Shown: piece by piece, positions 48,101 through 60,899 of the stretch
How the letters are laid out: each line of letters opens with the position of its first letter
Position numbering within the stretch: position 1 is the stretch's first letter
Assembly (NCBI GenBank): GCA_012845835.1
Contig: JABAKD010000009.1
Span: forward strand, 3,696,904 to 3,760,903
Origin: Undaria pinnatifida
Lineage: Eukaryota; Sar; Phaeophyceae; Laminariales; Alariaceae
Direction of reading: 5' to 3'
DNA: 64,000 nucleotides
Made by a program: the position numbers and the translations under genes
The notes under the pieces: generated by a model
The model's input: the letters and a program-made list of their open reading frames with translations, nothing else
What the model was told of the DNA's origin: nothing
The model's database searches: none

Positions 48101-50374
48101 CCCCGTGCATGGATTACTGCAACACGACGATAGATTTGAACCAGCGCCTTTCAATGATTCCTCACCTGAAGAGGTCTATCCCCTACCCACGGAGGTATTT
48201 ACATAGAAATTAGAGTGCAGTCCGACGAAAAACACCATCGCCTATGAATAGAAAAACGTTGATGATATGAAACGAAGAAGACCTTCGGTCGATTTGGGTT
48301 GAGGGGGCCAGACATTCAGAAAGTAATCTAGACAACAAGTGCTATCTATATCAACGTAGCACTTGTCACAGTTCCAAGGTGGTGTATAGCGTATTGCGTG
48401 CCCACAACTGACCCCATGCCCCAACACTATGAAAGGTTACCGTAGGGTTTGTGTCCAATCATATGATCACCAAAAAGTGTGCATGGCGCTGTACCGTTGT
48501 ATCGGAACCTCTTTTATGCCTAAGCGCAACACAGAGCCCAACATGACAACTACAACAACATGAGACGGTTGCAAGGCTTTTTCACCTCCGTCCATCCTGA
48601 CAGATTTTCCTGTTCTCGTCGACGTTGACAGCAGAGTCATGAGTGAGTTCAACCACCCTAGCGAATAGAAAGCGGAAAACGCCAGGTTAAATGACCCGGG
48701 CAACAAAAATGGCCTAATGTTCGTCGTCACAGGTTTGCTGATTGGCGAAACCATTGCATTGCAGGAGCTTAGCAGTATGTACAGGAGTCGAATACGGACA
48801 CGCGCAGCGATGGAGGAAGTACTTCCGCGATGGAGGTAGTACTAACCAATTTATAGTATGCTGGGCTAGTATCCAACAGCTTTCGATTACTTTTAACCAT
48901 TGTTGTCGTCAGCCGTGGGATGGCTCGTCGTACTGCTCTTGAGACGTCTGCGGAATAAAATTGGGTCCACAGCTCTTCACCGTAAAGTGCCCCGGAAAAC
49001 GTGTAATCGAACGATACCGTCGAACGATATTTACCTGCGTCCCCAGATCATGGAAAAAGAACCCAGTTTTTAGCATGCCACTGTTTTTGTCGGCGTCGGT
49101 TGGAAGGTGCGACCCATGCTACCACTAGTAATTTAGAAGTGCACTACCTATTGATATCTAGTTTCAAGAGCTCCTCGAAAGGTGAGGAGTTCTACGAGTT
49201 TAACCAATCAAAGAACCCAATTGGCGCAAAACGGAAAACGTTACCGGACGGACACATCCATGGCCGGCCTTGGTTGGCCAACAGAGTAATGTTGGGACAT
49301 AAGAATATCATTCCGACTGCTTTGGGTTGAAGCGACCCGCGCTTCGAATAACATCTCAGCCAGAAAGAGTTACCACTGTCGTATCGCGCGTTGTTTAGGT
49401 GATGTGCCTATTGCAGAGACCATGGGATTGTATATCGCGGTTTTAGCGTACGGGTATTCACCCTCCTATCTAAATGAGGATACAAAGATCTTTACAGTAG
49501 AATGAAGCGCTTGAGAAAGTGTATTCATATATGACCTCCTTACCTTAGCACGTGCTGCGGGGGCTATAGATATACATACAGTATAGTGTGTTTATAGGTG
49601 TCACTGTAGAGGCGCTGTGGACCTCTGATCAAGGGCGAGGATCGATTAATTTTGACAGAGATTAAAAAGAAGCGCAATTCGCCGAACGCACGCAAGACTT
49701 AGATATGCAGAGTATGTTTTCCTTTGGCTGTTATCGTTCTGCCCCGATGGGAACTCGAGCATTTGAAGCGGGGCGAAATCCGCATTCGTGAATCGAATAC
49801 TGTTTCCGGAGAACCCATATGCGGTTGCATTTAAAAAACGAAAGGAACCAAAAAAAAAAAAATAGATGCGTGGGGGAGAGGAGAGCCTGCAATGTGACCC
49901 CAAATATGACTCATTGCTTTGAGGGAGTACGAGAGTAGTGCGAGAATATTGAATCGAATGAAGAGAAAACGCAAGAATGGGAGACCCTCCAACCTTCAAC
50001 GGGGGTCGTGACGTAGTTTGGGTATAACTCCACACTAAATATAGTATTGAGGCAGAAACGACTGTAGGTGAACACAAGATACACTTCAGGAGGAGAGCCT
50101 TCCAGGGGTCTTTACGGGTCATGGCCCAAACCGCGGGTCGGGCGTACAGAGATTATCACGACCTCGCTGGTCAGGTAAAATATTGTTTATCCAATATCAC
50201 AGGTCGAGAGCGCGTGCTACTTACGATCCAGGTAGCACCTTGTGGCTAATATACATATATATATTATCATTCTTTGATTTCAGGTATTCGGTCAGGAGTT
50301 TTTTTCGTCTCGGCCTACGTATACGATTTGCAAAACTGGAATTCTCGGTTCAATAGCTTGTTTCGAGCGCCGGC

Positions 50375-50840
50375 TTCGGGGGGCAGCTCCAGCGCCCTTC
50401 ACCCTGCCGTGTATGTTCCGCACATCGACGTCACCGCGGACGGATGGCGAGGGATACAAGCGAGAAGTTGCCAAAAAACCGCATGTCGAGGAGAAATTCC
50501 GGAAATTTTAATTGTATCTTAATCCCTGCAGCGCCTAAATGATTTATAAGAATTGGCATCATTTCCAAACGGTAGTTGCTACTGTTTGGAAGCTCGCAGT
50601 GGCGTACTCTGGAGCGTTTGTATTGGTTGACGTCTGCAGGGCGTGAGCGTTGTTTTGTTTTACTTGACATCTTAAGAGCTCGGGCGAATGAAACACGTCC
50701 TCGAGAGGCGGCTCAAGCGCCCCTAGCCCTGCCGTATCCGTCACGCATCTGCCCAGGATCGGGTATATGGGCTAAGGGAGACGAGCGAGAAGTGCGCAAA
50801 CTTTTTTATTTTGGGCGGTATACGCCCGTGTTAATCTCGG
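50375..50840. repeat. diverged direct duplication, about 330 bp apart
   Basis: CAGCTCCAGCGCCCTTCACC (50384) with CCGCACATCG and AAGCGAGAAGT parallels CGGCTCAAGCGCCCCTAGCC (50708) with ACGCATCTG and GAGCGAGAAGT. Both are followed by a run of A or C-A. Two old copies of one unit. Confidence 0.6.
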
Positions 50841-52684
50841 ATCTTGGCATGTGCAGAGCTTGAACGAACAAAACACATGGGAAAACATATATTTTCATAC
50901 TGGCATCACTTTAATATTTTGGCGTCTTATTTCGTCCCCACAAAAAATATTTCATGGTCACACCTTGATGCGTTTGACCTATTGTCGTAAGACGGCTATG
51001 TCGTTGCTTTTTGACAACATATTTCACTGTTAAATACCTTTGTTAGAACGTTCGTTGTCTTCGAGGGGTACCCAACGACACCATTACACCCGGGGTTCGT
51101 TATGTTCTTCATCCTAGAGATATACAACTAAATATTATGTGGTCACAGACTGTCAGCTAGAGTAAACCAAACAATCGCACTTAACCAAGGTATGAAGCAA
51201 GTAAAACACAAACAGACGAGACCATGAAAAACATACAAAAAAAAAAACAACGAACGGAGCAGTCGCTTTTTCAAATCGCAGTACGACAAGCATTGTATTC
51301 TCAGTCTTTTTCTTAGCAGCTTCAAAGAGTCGTTCCGTTTATCTTTGTCCACGATCGACGTTCTATCTTTCAGCACCGCTTGAAAACATCCCACACGAAC
51401 TATATATATTTTCATCACCACGAACGGAACGCGGATGCACTTCTAAAGGTAGGTGTGATCATCAAGGTAATGGTGTTTCGAACGCTTTGTTGTGTGTTTG
51501 CCAGAATTGCGCTGGCTACTGACTGTCGTTGTTGTTGCTGGTGAATCCGTTCACCACCTCGACATGAACGTGATGGATGCTGAGCGAGACAAGAGAGAAG
51601 CGCCCGAAAAATTGTATTTTAAACGGTTCTGTCCAGGCATTAGACGCATCTTCATATATAGTCTAGAGAGGTTGATAAAATAAAGCTTGGCGAGAAAATG
51701 TTTTCAAGTAGGCGTCATATTGTCCAGAATTCACGCGGTATTGCGGTAGGTATCATGATGGTGCATTTATTGATTGAATCTCGCCAGGTACACGTACATA
51801 TAGAAATGGATAAAGACGTGGCAAGCGGACACATGACAATCGTGAGAAGAAGGTGGTAATAGTTACGATTACTGCCTTAGAAAAAAACACACAGCAATAT
51901 TGCGAGTGGCTGCGTCCCCGGGATCTTGAGGGTAGTATTACACACGTGAACTCGGACAACTCGACACGGTTGTACTCTCGCGCAAGCAATATACCTGGAA
52001 GAAGGTACGTACAAGTAAGACCCCTCACGGCGATGCTCTCTTGCACACAATGTGCTTGTTGCCTATGAGATATTTTATGACGTGGAGCGAGGATGTAGCA
52101 TACATTTCCGATACAAAAAACAATGGAAAAAAAAATAGTTCCTCCTGTTGTTAAACTGCGCCAGACGAAGGTCGTAGTAAAACTCGACAGTATCTACGGA
52201 TGAAACCAATGAGTGGCATGCATTCATGACGTATCGCATCGTACGCGTTTAGTGTTTTTTTTTCCCGTTTTCGACTCTTTGGAGGATGTCGCGATTTGTT
52301 GTTTCTGCGTTCCCTGACTTCTTTGCTGTATTCGTTTGCCGGTCAAGTACGAGCGGTCGTGTTGGTACGTAACTGATAAGTAAGGTTGTGTGGCTTCGTA
52401 CTTGACGCGCTCCTTGCTGCTAATCGCTGATTGACCATGTCTTCCAGTAATGTTTTTTTCTTTCTTTTGCACATTTCTACTTTCCAGCTTCTGATCATAT
52501 AAGCTGTGATCTCAGATGTCGTCCGTTCCCCCCCCCCCAGTTGTTGCCTTGTATATTTATCGCACAAAGTGTTCGGTACCCACTGATCGTCTATTTCTCA
52601 ACGAGTGTTGCTAACTCACACTTTTACCCTTCCGGGAGTTAATTAGTGCACAAGAAAAAACCCCACGAAAATATGTACGTGTAC

Positions 52685-52757
52685 GAACTCGGGGGAATTC
52701 GAACTGACGAAGTTCACCTATACCAGGCTCGAGGATCACCTGATACGCCACCGAGGC
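52685..52757 (-). tRNA. degenerate tRNA-like sequence (probably not functional)
   Basis: The minus strand has a 73-nt unit: GCCTCGG at its 5' end can pair with CCGAG near its 3' end (five pairs plus a wobble), TGGCGTATCAGG fits the internal A box, and AGTTCGAATTCC fits the B box at the right distance. A CT-GGT-A anticodon-loop-like stretch would read as Thr. The T, D and anticodon stems do not pair properly, so this looks like a tRNA pseudogene or a tRNA-derived SINE head. Confidence 0.3.
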
Positions 52758-53966
52758 AGTGTGTGATATAGAGCCGATCGCCCCGGTTGTCTAGCGGAGT
52801 TACGCTGTTGATACAAATAAATAGCGTTCGTCGTTGAGATAAAAAAACACCGCGTTGTGAGCTTTCTTGACATATTTACATGCAGAAATAAACGAGAAAA
52901 ATCGATCAACAAACTGCGGAGATCGCCTAGCATCGTGGGTAGGTAAAAATCGACGCAGATAGTCGAAGGAAGAAAACGCTGAGTTCCTCTCGCCATTAGG
53001 TTTAGGGCATGTACCGTGGTGGGGATGGGGAAGGGGGGTCCGATATATGACCCCGGGTCTGAGTTATAGTACTGGGAGAGCGGAAATTTTGCGAGCATCA
53101 CATCGAATGCGATGGGAAACAGAAAAGAAGTTATGTGTATTACTACAGTATTACTGTTGCTATAGTAATACGATCCCCAATCGAATTGCACCGATCAAAT
53201 CGATCAAAACCGACTTCTGTACATTACGCAATTGGTCAATGTACAACTTTTCTAATCACGGGCCAGTATGAGACGATATTCATTGAACTTGCTGAACTTA
53301 TTAGTGAATGATGATTCCCCTATCCACGAACCCCGGACGCGCCGATCAATCAAAGGTTAGGCTACACTTTGCGGGTGGCATCGAGGCAGGGGGTCAAATG
53401 AAATGTCCGCGAACCGCGGGGTTGGGGGATAAGAATGAAAATCCAGCAGTAGCGCGAGTTGCCCCTTTTTTTCACTTTTTGAGAATACCTTCAAGGAATA
53501 CTGAACCGAAGTTAGACCCTGTTCTGTGGTGCCGGCGTTGTATAGGAACCTCAGCTAGCTAAGGCCTCTGCACCGTGCGGTGTGGTGTCGACCTGGGAGA
53601 AGTCAGTTTCGTCCGCGGTTTGTGGGAGTTGATGGGGTATAGAACAATTTCTGGAACGGCGACTGGGCCCTATTTTAATCGGGTGCGTTAACCCCCCCCC
53701 CGCCCTTACGCCGGTCAATCTCCTCCCCGGGTGTCCTTGGCTCTACGAGCTGTACAGCCTCTATACGATCAGCCAATGTGAAGAATAGATGATTGTCGCA
53801 CCATCGTGCCAGGCTGTGTCAACCAGCTAGCTGGAAAAATCGGTTATGGTCGCCGGTTGTTCAGGAATCCTCCCATGGTGGCGTCGCTCTTGTGTCCAAG
53901 CCCCAGCCAATAAGACCCAGGCTACGGTAGGGGGGTCCCTTTTTGGGCCTTGAATTTCAGTGGCTA

Positions 53967-53990
53967 GGGGTCACTCGCGCGAGTAACCCC
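53967..53990. repeat. 24-bp near-perfect palindrome
   Basis: GGGGTCACTCG meets CGCGAGTAACCCC; only one base pair of the 12 is mismatched. A related palindrome lies at 54113-54134. Confidence 0.85.
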
Positions 53991-54112
53991 TTTGTTATTT
54001 TGCGATCTTAAGTTTTCTTCATGTTTTATATTGACGAAATCGATCCGCAATGCAAGGGTAATCTAAGCTGCTCCAAAACTACTGCCTAAACCATTTTCTT
54101 CCGTGAGGTACA

Positions 54113-54134
54113 GAGTCACTCGTGCGAGTGGCTC
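54113..54134. repeat. 22-bp near-perfect palindrome
   Basis: GAGTCACTCG / TGCGAGTGGCTC shares the CACTCGNGCGAGT core with the palindrome at 53967. Confidence 0.85.
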
Positions 54135-55223
54135 AAACACACCAGTGAAAACGGGGGCACCCCCCCTACCGTAGCCTTGGTCATAAGTGGTAAGCGAAGA
54201 TGGTTGGAGTTCCACGTCGTGCGCAGTGGTGTCGACACAGGAGGTCATCGTTATTGTTTTCACGTAATTGGAGCTGTAGAGATTCGGGGGATTCATGAGT
54301 CGGGGATGGGACTTATCTTCCCTGTGTGCGACGGAAATGCCTCTCATTGATGCGCCTGGGACGGTGCTGTGGAGCTCAAATCAATTAGCGATTAGGCAAC
54401 AGGACTGGGGTTTTCTCATCGTGAAAGGTGGTGTCGACCGGAGAAAGCCCGGCTTGCTTTCCCGGTCGATGGAAGTTTTAGAGATGCTGAACGTCCTCTG
54501 GACCGGAGATGGCACACTATATCTTCCGAGGTGGAGCTGGCTCAAAAAGAGAATCATGGCCAGTCAGAATTTCAGTCGGCCGGTGGGGTTGGGATTTCCA
54601 CTCCGTGCAAGGAGATATATTCTGTGGATGGATTCCAATCCTGTCATGTGACCCCTTCGTGCTCGGGTGATGCCTACTTTGTGTATGAATCCTGTCCAAT
54701 GCGCGATCAGACAAAACTGACATGTTTTTGTTTTCGTCCAATAAAAGTCGAGTCTGAAATACTTAGCTGACAAAATCGTAAGCGCTGTAGTCGCGTACTG
54801 TATCTACAAGAAATCAGCGATCTAGTCTACACAACTAGCAAAAAGCAGCAGCATTGCATTGTCATTCGAGGATTTGAATTACGAAGGCGGTCATACCACC
54901 GTATTTTGCGACTGGAACGACGTCAGCAGGTTTCTCCACAATTAGACAACACACAGACAGTCGACAGTCCATTTGGGAGGCTCGGATCAAGACGACACTA
55001 TAAAATCATGCATTTCATATTTCAGGAGCTGGCTTAGTGCGCGTCTCTCAGTGACTACCAAGACAGCACGCAGCGGACATGGTCAGTCACCTTACTGGCC
55101 CCGGGTGTTTGATCGGGTTCAAATATTATAACAAAGGCACTCGACACGTTTCGTCGCAAGACTCAAGAGTCAGCCGGCGTGTGGGAGGATTTTCTGAATG
55201 GAATCTGGTAAATAAATGAAGCT

Positions 55224-55250
55224 CTACGTGTTTAAAAAAAACACACGTAG
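55224..55250. repeat. hairpin-forming inverted repeat
   Basis: CTACGTGT and ACACGTAG separated by an 11-nt A-rich loop. Confidence 0.8.
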
Positions 55251-55408
55251 CTATTTATAGTAGTACGTTGTTGTGACTATCAGTATCTATCAATCTCTTG
55301 GCATTGCCATACATACTGTACATGCAGAGTATAAATGTGTGTGGTTACTTTTCTTACTCTACTAAATATTGAATCGAACAAAGAGAAGTGCTGCCCTGCC
55401 TTACCCGA

Positions 55409-55446
55409 AGCATGCGTGCCGGCGTATGCCGGCACCCATGCGAAGC
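55409..55446. repeat. GC-rich nested hairpin
   Basis: TGCCGGC-GTAT-GCCGGCA forms a 7-bp stem, flanked by GCATG and CATGC that can extend it. It stands out as a G+C island in AT-rich sequence and resembles the palindromic repeats common between bacterial genes, but one copy is not enough to claim that origin. Confidence 0.8.
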
Positions 55447-58400
55447 TATTGCATATGATAATAATTAGTAGGCCACACAACCAACCCATGAATATTTGAC
55501 AAGGTATTTAGTACCTACCGTCTGCATGATCGATTCTCAACCTTTACAATAAGAGTAGTAGCATATGCGTAACGAAGAAACGTAACTGAGCACCGGCGCA
55601 TCAAGCGTTCTGTTCAAAACACCGGTAGTTTGCACTTCTCCCCCTCGTTTGAAATGGTGGTGACATTGCATGACCACATGATCTTTATATATCGTATTCA
55701 CAATATGTATCCCTGCCTGCTTCTTAAACGACCTCCCCCCTCACGAACACACTGACACAAACGATAAAACATCCTCACCTCCTCTGCCCTGCCCCCCCTT
55801 CGCCAGCAACCGCACCTTCGCCTAGAGCTAGCAGGTGCAAAGTAAGAAACGTATCATTGATTTTTGAATGCCAGGGCTACAAAATCGAACAGTAATGGTC
55901 CGAATGATCTTTATGTTTCGAAAAAAGCATTTTCTTAAAACCTTCGGCATACATACGACGGGTGGTCGGATACATACTACTTTTTACTGTTTTCCAAGTA
56001 TGTTGGTGGCGTGGAGCATAGAGTAGGGTTGGTTGAACGAGGAGCCTCATGAGCAAAAAGGTGACCTATACCCTAGCTCGTGGCTGAGGTGGGTAACCGT
56101 GACGTGACCAGAACCGATCCGATCCGACCCGACCCGTGAAAGCCCATGGAAGAGCAAACTATCACAGTGGCTGATTGGGTAAGGTCTAGGGTCAGGGATA
56201 TGAGTTAGGACCATTGCAGAAGTCTTGTCTGGGCTCAAGTTGGGATAAGGGTGGACGTTTGCTACGGTAAAGACACACCTACTCACTTGATGAGGTTTCT
56301 TGCGAAAAAGCTATAGACTTGACAGTAAAGCTGAATCTGGGGAAAAACGGATTTACTGCCCGAGGTGAAAGCCCATGACCAACGTATTCATCAAAGAACA
56401 TTGCAGAATGAAGCTAAGCATTTTCCGACGAATTCGAGGTCAGAAAGCCCCTCGTTCAGAAAGTGTTTCCGCCGAAACGTTTAGGCAGGCCTTTGAATGG
56501 GTGAAAGGCGAATTATTGAGTGCTTGGCACCGTCCACTGTGCCACGAAAAACAAAACATCAGCGCCTACAAAACGACCTTACACCGACATGTAGACACCA
56601 CGGAACATATCATCTGCCAGGCCTGTGTCAATGCACGGGGCCCCTACAAAATATTGATCGTGCTGAATACCTCGTCAACATGAAGTATTTTTTGTGTATC
56701 ACTAGTGATAGGGACGATTTCATTCAACATGGGTAGCGCAATTAGGAGAGTACTTTTGCTCTAAAGTACTTCTGACTCACCACTATATTTTCCACCTAAC
56801 GACTACGCAACCACCCAATCATCTTCGGTATTGTGTATGGCAAATTTTGTAAATCTCAGCCACCTTTTGGTTGATTGGAAACGTTGCGGTTTCGCTCTTT
56901 TTCAAGCCTGAAGAAAGTTAGCTGATTTTTACAATATAATGGGGTACGTACTTCCCTCAGAAGCCCCCGTCGACCACCTGTTGCTTGACCCAATTGGGCA
57001 TGTACCCTCGTCTTATCAAGCGTTACCACGAGACCTTTTTGTAAGATAACCAGTTAAATCGTACTATTTATAGACTGGACATCAAAGCTGCGAACCCAAT
57101 GTTGTGAGGGCCGGCATTGTTTATCGTCGGCCGAAGATGGTGTATTACAGAATAAAACGAAAGCTCTCGGTACGGTTTGAGGTTACCAAGGACCCCGACA
57201 CGTAAGTAAAGCTTACCTCCATTATACAACGCAACGGCGTTGTTGTTGAAGTATGTGCTGTCTTGGACGACGATGACAGAATAACGAGCCACCACGACAG
57301 CACCTGCAAAGCACCGACGAATGTTTGTGTAAGCGTTCTGGGACGCGGGTTACAATAGAGATGAAATACATGTTTTCTGGGGTTCCCGACATGGGAACGT
57401 CAACATCTGAAGAAAAACCTGATATATTAAGAACTGCATAAGTGCCACTTGATGAGTAATCGCATGCCTTAGATGTCAGCTTAAACTGTTGGCAGACCAA
57501 GAATGAAAATGCGACATTTTTAAAGCCAAGAAGACGCGGTCATCTAAAAACCGTTTGAACAAGAAAATGTTCCCCGTATCACCGCACGTATGTTCAACAC
57601 GCCAAAGATGGAACGGCGATGACACATCTGACACTAATGTTACACCGCTTCAGACTAGCGCTACCGTAGAAGATACACACGTTGATAGAAGTGGCACGTT
57701 TTGACTGAAACAGTTACTGAACGATGTTGCTTATTAGCACAAACTTCGTCGCGATTATAATTGTTGTTTCGCAGTAAAATTTGTATTATAGCCAGGTGCC
57801 ACGGAGATTAATCATCCTTGAAAAATTAGGTTTCCTCCAGGCCACATATTGGGGAGTGTATGAGGTTCTTGAAGTCAGGAGTTACAAAACGTATGCATGG
57901 TGCCCCTCCATCGTGTTTATCAACGTGCGTCCATAACACTCGGAGGCTCAAAACCTGACGAGCTGTGTAAACTTCATCCCAAAATCAACGTCCAAGAACA
58001 ATTTAACCTATGACTAATTTACGTTCTCGTGGGCTGGTTGTCTAGAAAATGCCATGGTTGTCTGCACATACCCATGCCCCGGTAGGAGGTTTACCCACAT
58101 ATCGACTGCACCGAGTTACGTATAACACCTAACTCTTAAATAGGGTTTAAAAAGTATTTTGTTGCGGCTGAGAAAAAGTGTGTCGCTACGACAACGGCCC
58201 TTTTTGACGCTCTCACAGAAGAAAAAACAAATATATCCCCCCCCGCGTTAGTCTTACTGTACATTTATAGTTCCTCAGCCACAGAGCACCGCCATCAAAA
58301 ACGCTACGTGAAATCAATGGAGTAGATAGATTACGCGTGTTCGACCTCATGACTTTCCGTTTTTTGTGTCTTGTATCGGGAGGAGCTGTATACCTCAACC

Positions 58401-58459
58401 TAAATACGGACATCGAGGAAGATGATAAAAGCAATACGATCAACAGACCCATGGGCTAG

Positions 58460-58993
58460 GTGCACGAGAAAATACGATTTTTCACCATTTGGACTGCAAC
58501 GACCTTGGGATTGGTGGGTTCCGCAATTCGAACACATTCTCCCAATCAAGCGTTATGCCTACCTCAGCACGCGCCATTTTACCCAATATTTTCGTCTTGT
58601 ATATCTTCAACGCAATCGGTGGAGACCTCGGGAATTGGCGATCACAGCGTGTATTATATATGTAGGGACATGCTACATCGACCATGGAACGGGCTACACG
58701 AAAACTTTAGTGGGGGACTACAGGAGGCTGGGGTTAGCTACATCAGAATCACTTCATTTGAGAACAGCTCATCATGCACCTTGTACGTCTCCGGCAGTGT
58801 AACCATGCAAAGAGGCAAGGGCTTCGACGACTATGGGGGTGGTCCATTCCATAGACATGGCACTTGTGGGCACGCAAAGAGAATCGTTCCACATCTCGGC
58901 GGGTTGGCGCTCATGATGTGTTTGCCGTTCGACATTGTGCATCGTTCAAGTACTAATACACGTGGTTACAGAGAGGAGAACAATCGCAGATGA
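58460..58993 (+). CDS. open frame, paralogue of the L frame at 25268
   Basis: A 177-codon frame, the longest in copy R. Its last 90 codons align in frame with L 25268-25651 (FENSS, GKGFDD, LGGLALM). The first 75 codons have no open counterpart in L. No domain recognised. The substitution pattern between the copies (hand count about 39 replacement and 10 silent over 87 codons) fits neutral drift, so I lean towards a non-coding or decayed origin. Confidence 0.2.
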   Translation: MHEKIRFFTIWTATTLGLVGSAIRTHSPNQALCLPQHAPFYPIFSSCISSTQSVETSGIGDHSVYYICRDMLHRPWNGLHENFSGGLQEAGVSYIRITSFENSSSCTLYVSGSVTMQRGKGFDDYGGGPFHRHGTCGHAKRIVPHLGGLALMMCLPFDIVHRSSTNTRGYREENNRR

Positions 58994-60899
58994 AACCAAC
59001 CAAAAGAAAAAATTACCGAAACGCGCACAAATTTCCTCTCACTCCCTAATCTAATTCCGGTTAATGGTTGCTCTATTTTATCCGGCTGCCGCTCCACTGC
59101 TCTCCCCTTCTTATTTGTCTCATGCATGCTCAACTACCGTCTGAACCATCGTTTTCACCAAGATGGACTTTCATTAGTGCCCTTAACTACTGCTTTAAGA
59201 CACATGCTACGGAAGGTTCGATGTTTCGATTATGATGAATTTCACTTGACCGTTCTGTGCACCACACTGAACTGTATATAGTTCGACCATGAGGCACCTC
59301 ACTTGTGGATTTTGTACCCCACACTCGAACATATATATGGCACTCTGAAGGCGATACCCGATGACCAAAACCAAGGCTTATGTCGTCGAGCACATGATAT
59401 TGTGAATGAGGAACGACATTCCTCCGGCTTTGTGGTATGCCAAGGAGGTCCGTCATCCAGGAGAACTTATGACCAACTGTTTTCCCTATATCTTACCAAG
59501 GGTAACAGTATGAGTCAGTCTAACTCCCCCGCATGGTAACGTAGTCGACAATATGTGGAAGGCTTTAGTGGGGCGATCAAGAAGAGGTACTGACTATAAA
59601 GAAACTTGGCGCAGGTACAACACAGAGTTGAAAGGAGTAATAGAAGAAAGGGTGACGTAAGTGCTAAAAAATACGGTGAAAGACGAGAAGCACAAGACAT
59701 ATACGTGGGGTTTAACGAATATATTCGAACGCAAACGGTTCTACACAGCCCAAAGGACAACGCGAAAAATCTGATTTTTTGCAATTTTCAGTACCTGGGA
59801 GGAGGAGGACGTGGCTACCAATATATGCCCGTGTGGCACAACACAATAGACATTAGGACCGACATCTCAAGATAATGTAGAAATATTCAGGAATTGCGGG
59901 ATGCGTTGGAGAAGGGAAAAAGAAATTAAACGTGTGACACGGGAGAGGTTTGTAGACACACGGGGGAAAGATGACCTGTTGTCGAAAATATTCGCAACAA
60001 GTCCAAATGTTGGAGGAGTCGCTACCAGGAGAAGGAACGGCGTGCTCCGTGTGGAAAGGAATACGTGGTCAATAGTTTCATGATTATGGCAAGCAACAAC
60101 TGAGTACGCCTAGTCCCCTTGGTGGTTTTACGGCTGTATCCTGGTTGGCGCTGGTTGCAAAAGAAGTTGTAAAATACGCTTTGTACTACGTGAGCTCGAC
60201 AAGCAGCGCACCGGCTTTTTTTCTGGTTGAAGTGCTCCGCCTTCGATGTTGCTTTTTGCCCTCGCTCATTTCCCGATTTTCCGTCTAGCAATGAACTGAA
60301 GAATCACGAAATAGCGAATTTTATGGACCAGCGGGCGGCAGCTGTCCAGTTGTAAACAACAGCTCTGTCCGTTCGCGTGTTCTACAAGTCTGTCGGCACC
60401 GTCCCGTGCGGTATCCACATTGTATCCCCACAAGCTCGATCAACCAAACAATACCTGCTGCTTCCGTCAAAGTGAGCTACGTATTTTTTATTTCGCCAGA
60501 GATTGTAAACCAAAAGGCCAAATTCTCTCTCGAGCAAGACCAACATTCTATTCGTAACGGTCCCTAAATCCTAGTACTATTTTTCTTTATCGGTCCCCGA
60601 AATGGGGATTGAGTTTCAAATTTTGTGGCGTGGAGAACCCTGGCATGTCGAAAGATTATTTGTAGTACGCAGTGTGCCATTGGTGAGTCACCCGCGAGGC
60701 AGTCACATGATATTCCGTTGCTGTCAACAAGTAGCCACGTCACACTAGGCAAATGTATAATTTCGCACATGGCATCCGTACACGAGAAAGGTCCCCACCA
60801 GGTACCAAAGCCTGTCAGCCAAGTGGTTCTTAGTAAGATGGAGTCCACTGTTCATGCTGTTCACCGAACCCATAGCTAAGCGTTGCGCTTGGAGAACCC

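Larger units (their letters stand above)
50265..56080. other. R-specific segment with no partner in L
   Basis: L passes from the match of 50.26 kb to that of 56.09 kb within about 100 bp, so 5.8 kb was gained in R or lost in L. It contains a diverged duplication at 50.37-50.84 kb, a degenerate tRNA-like sequence at 52.7 kb, two palindromes at 53.97 and 54.11 kb, hairpins at 55.22 and 55.41 kb, and unrecognised frames at 51492-51683, 52736-53191 (minus) and 54295-54651. No transposase, integrase or RT motif is visible and I could not identify terminal repeats. Confidence 0.45.
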
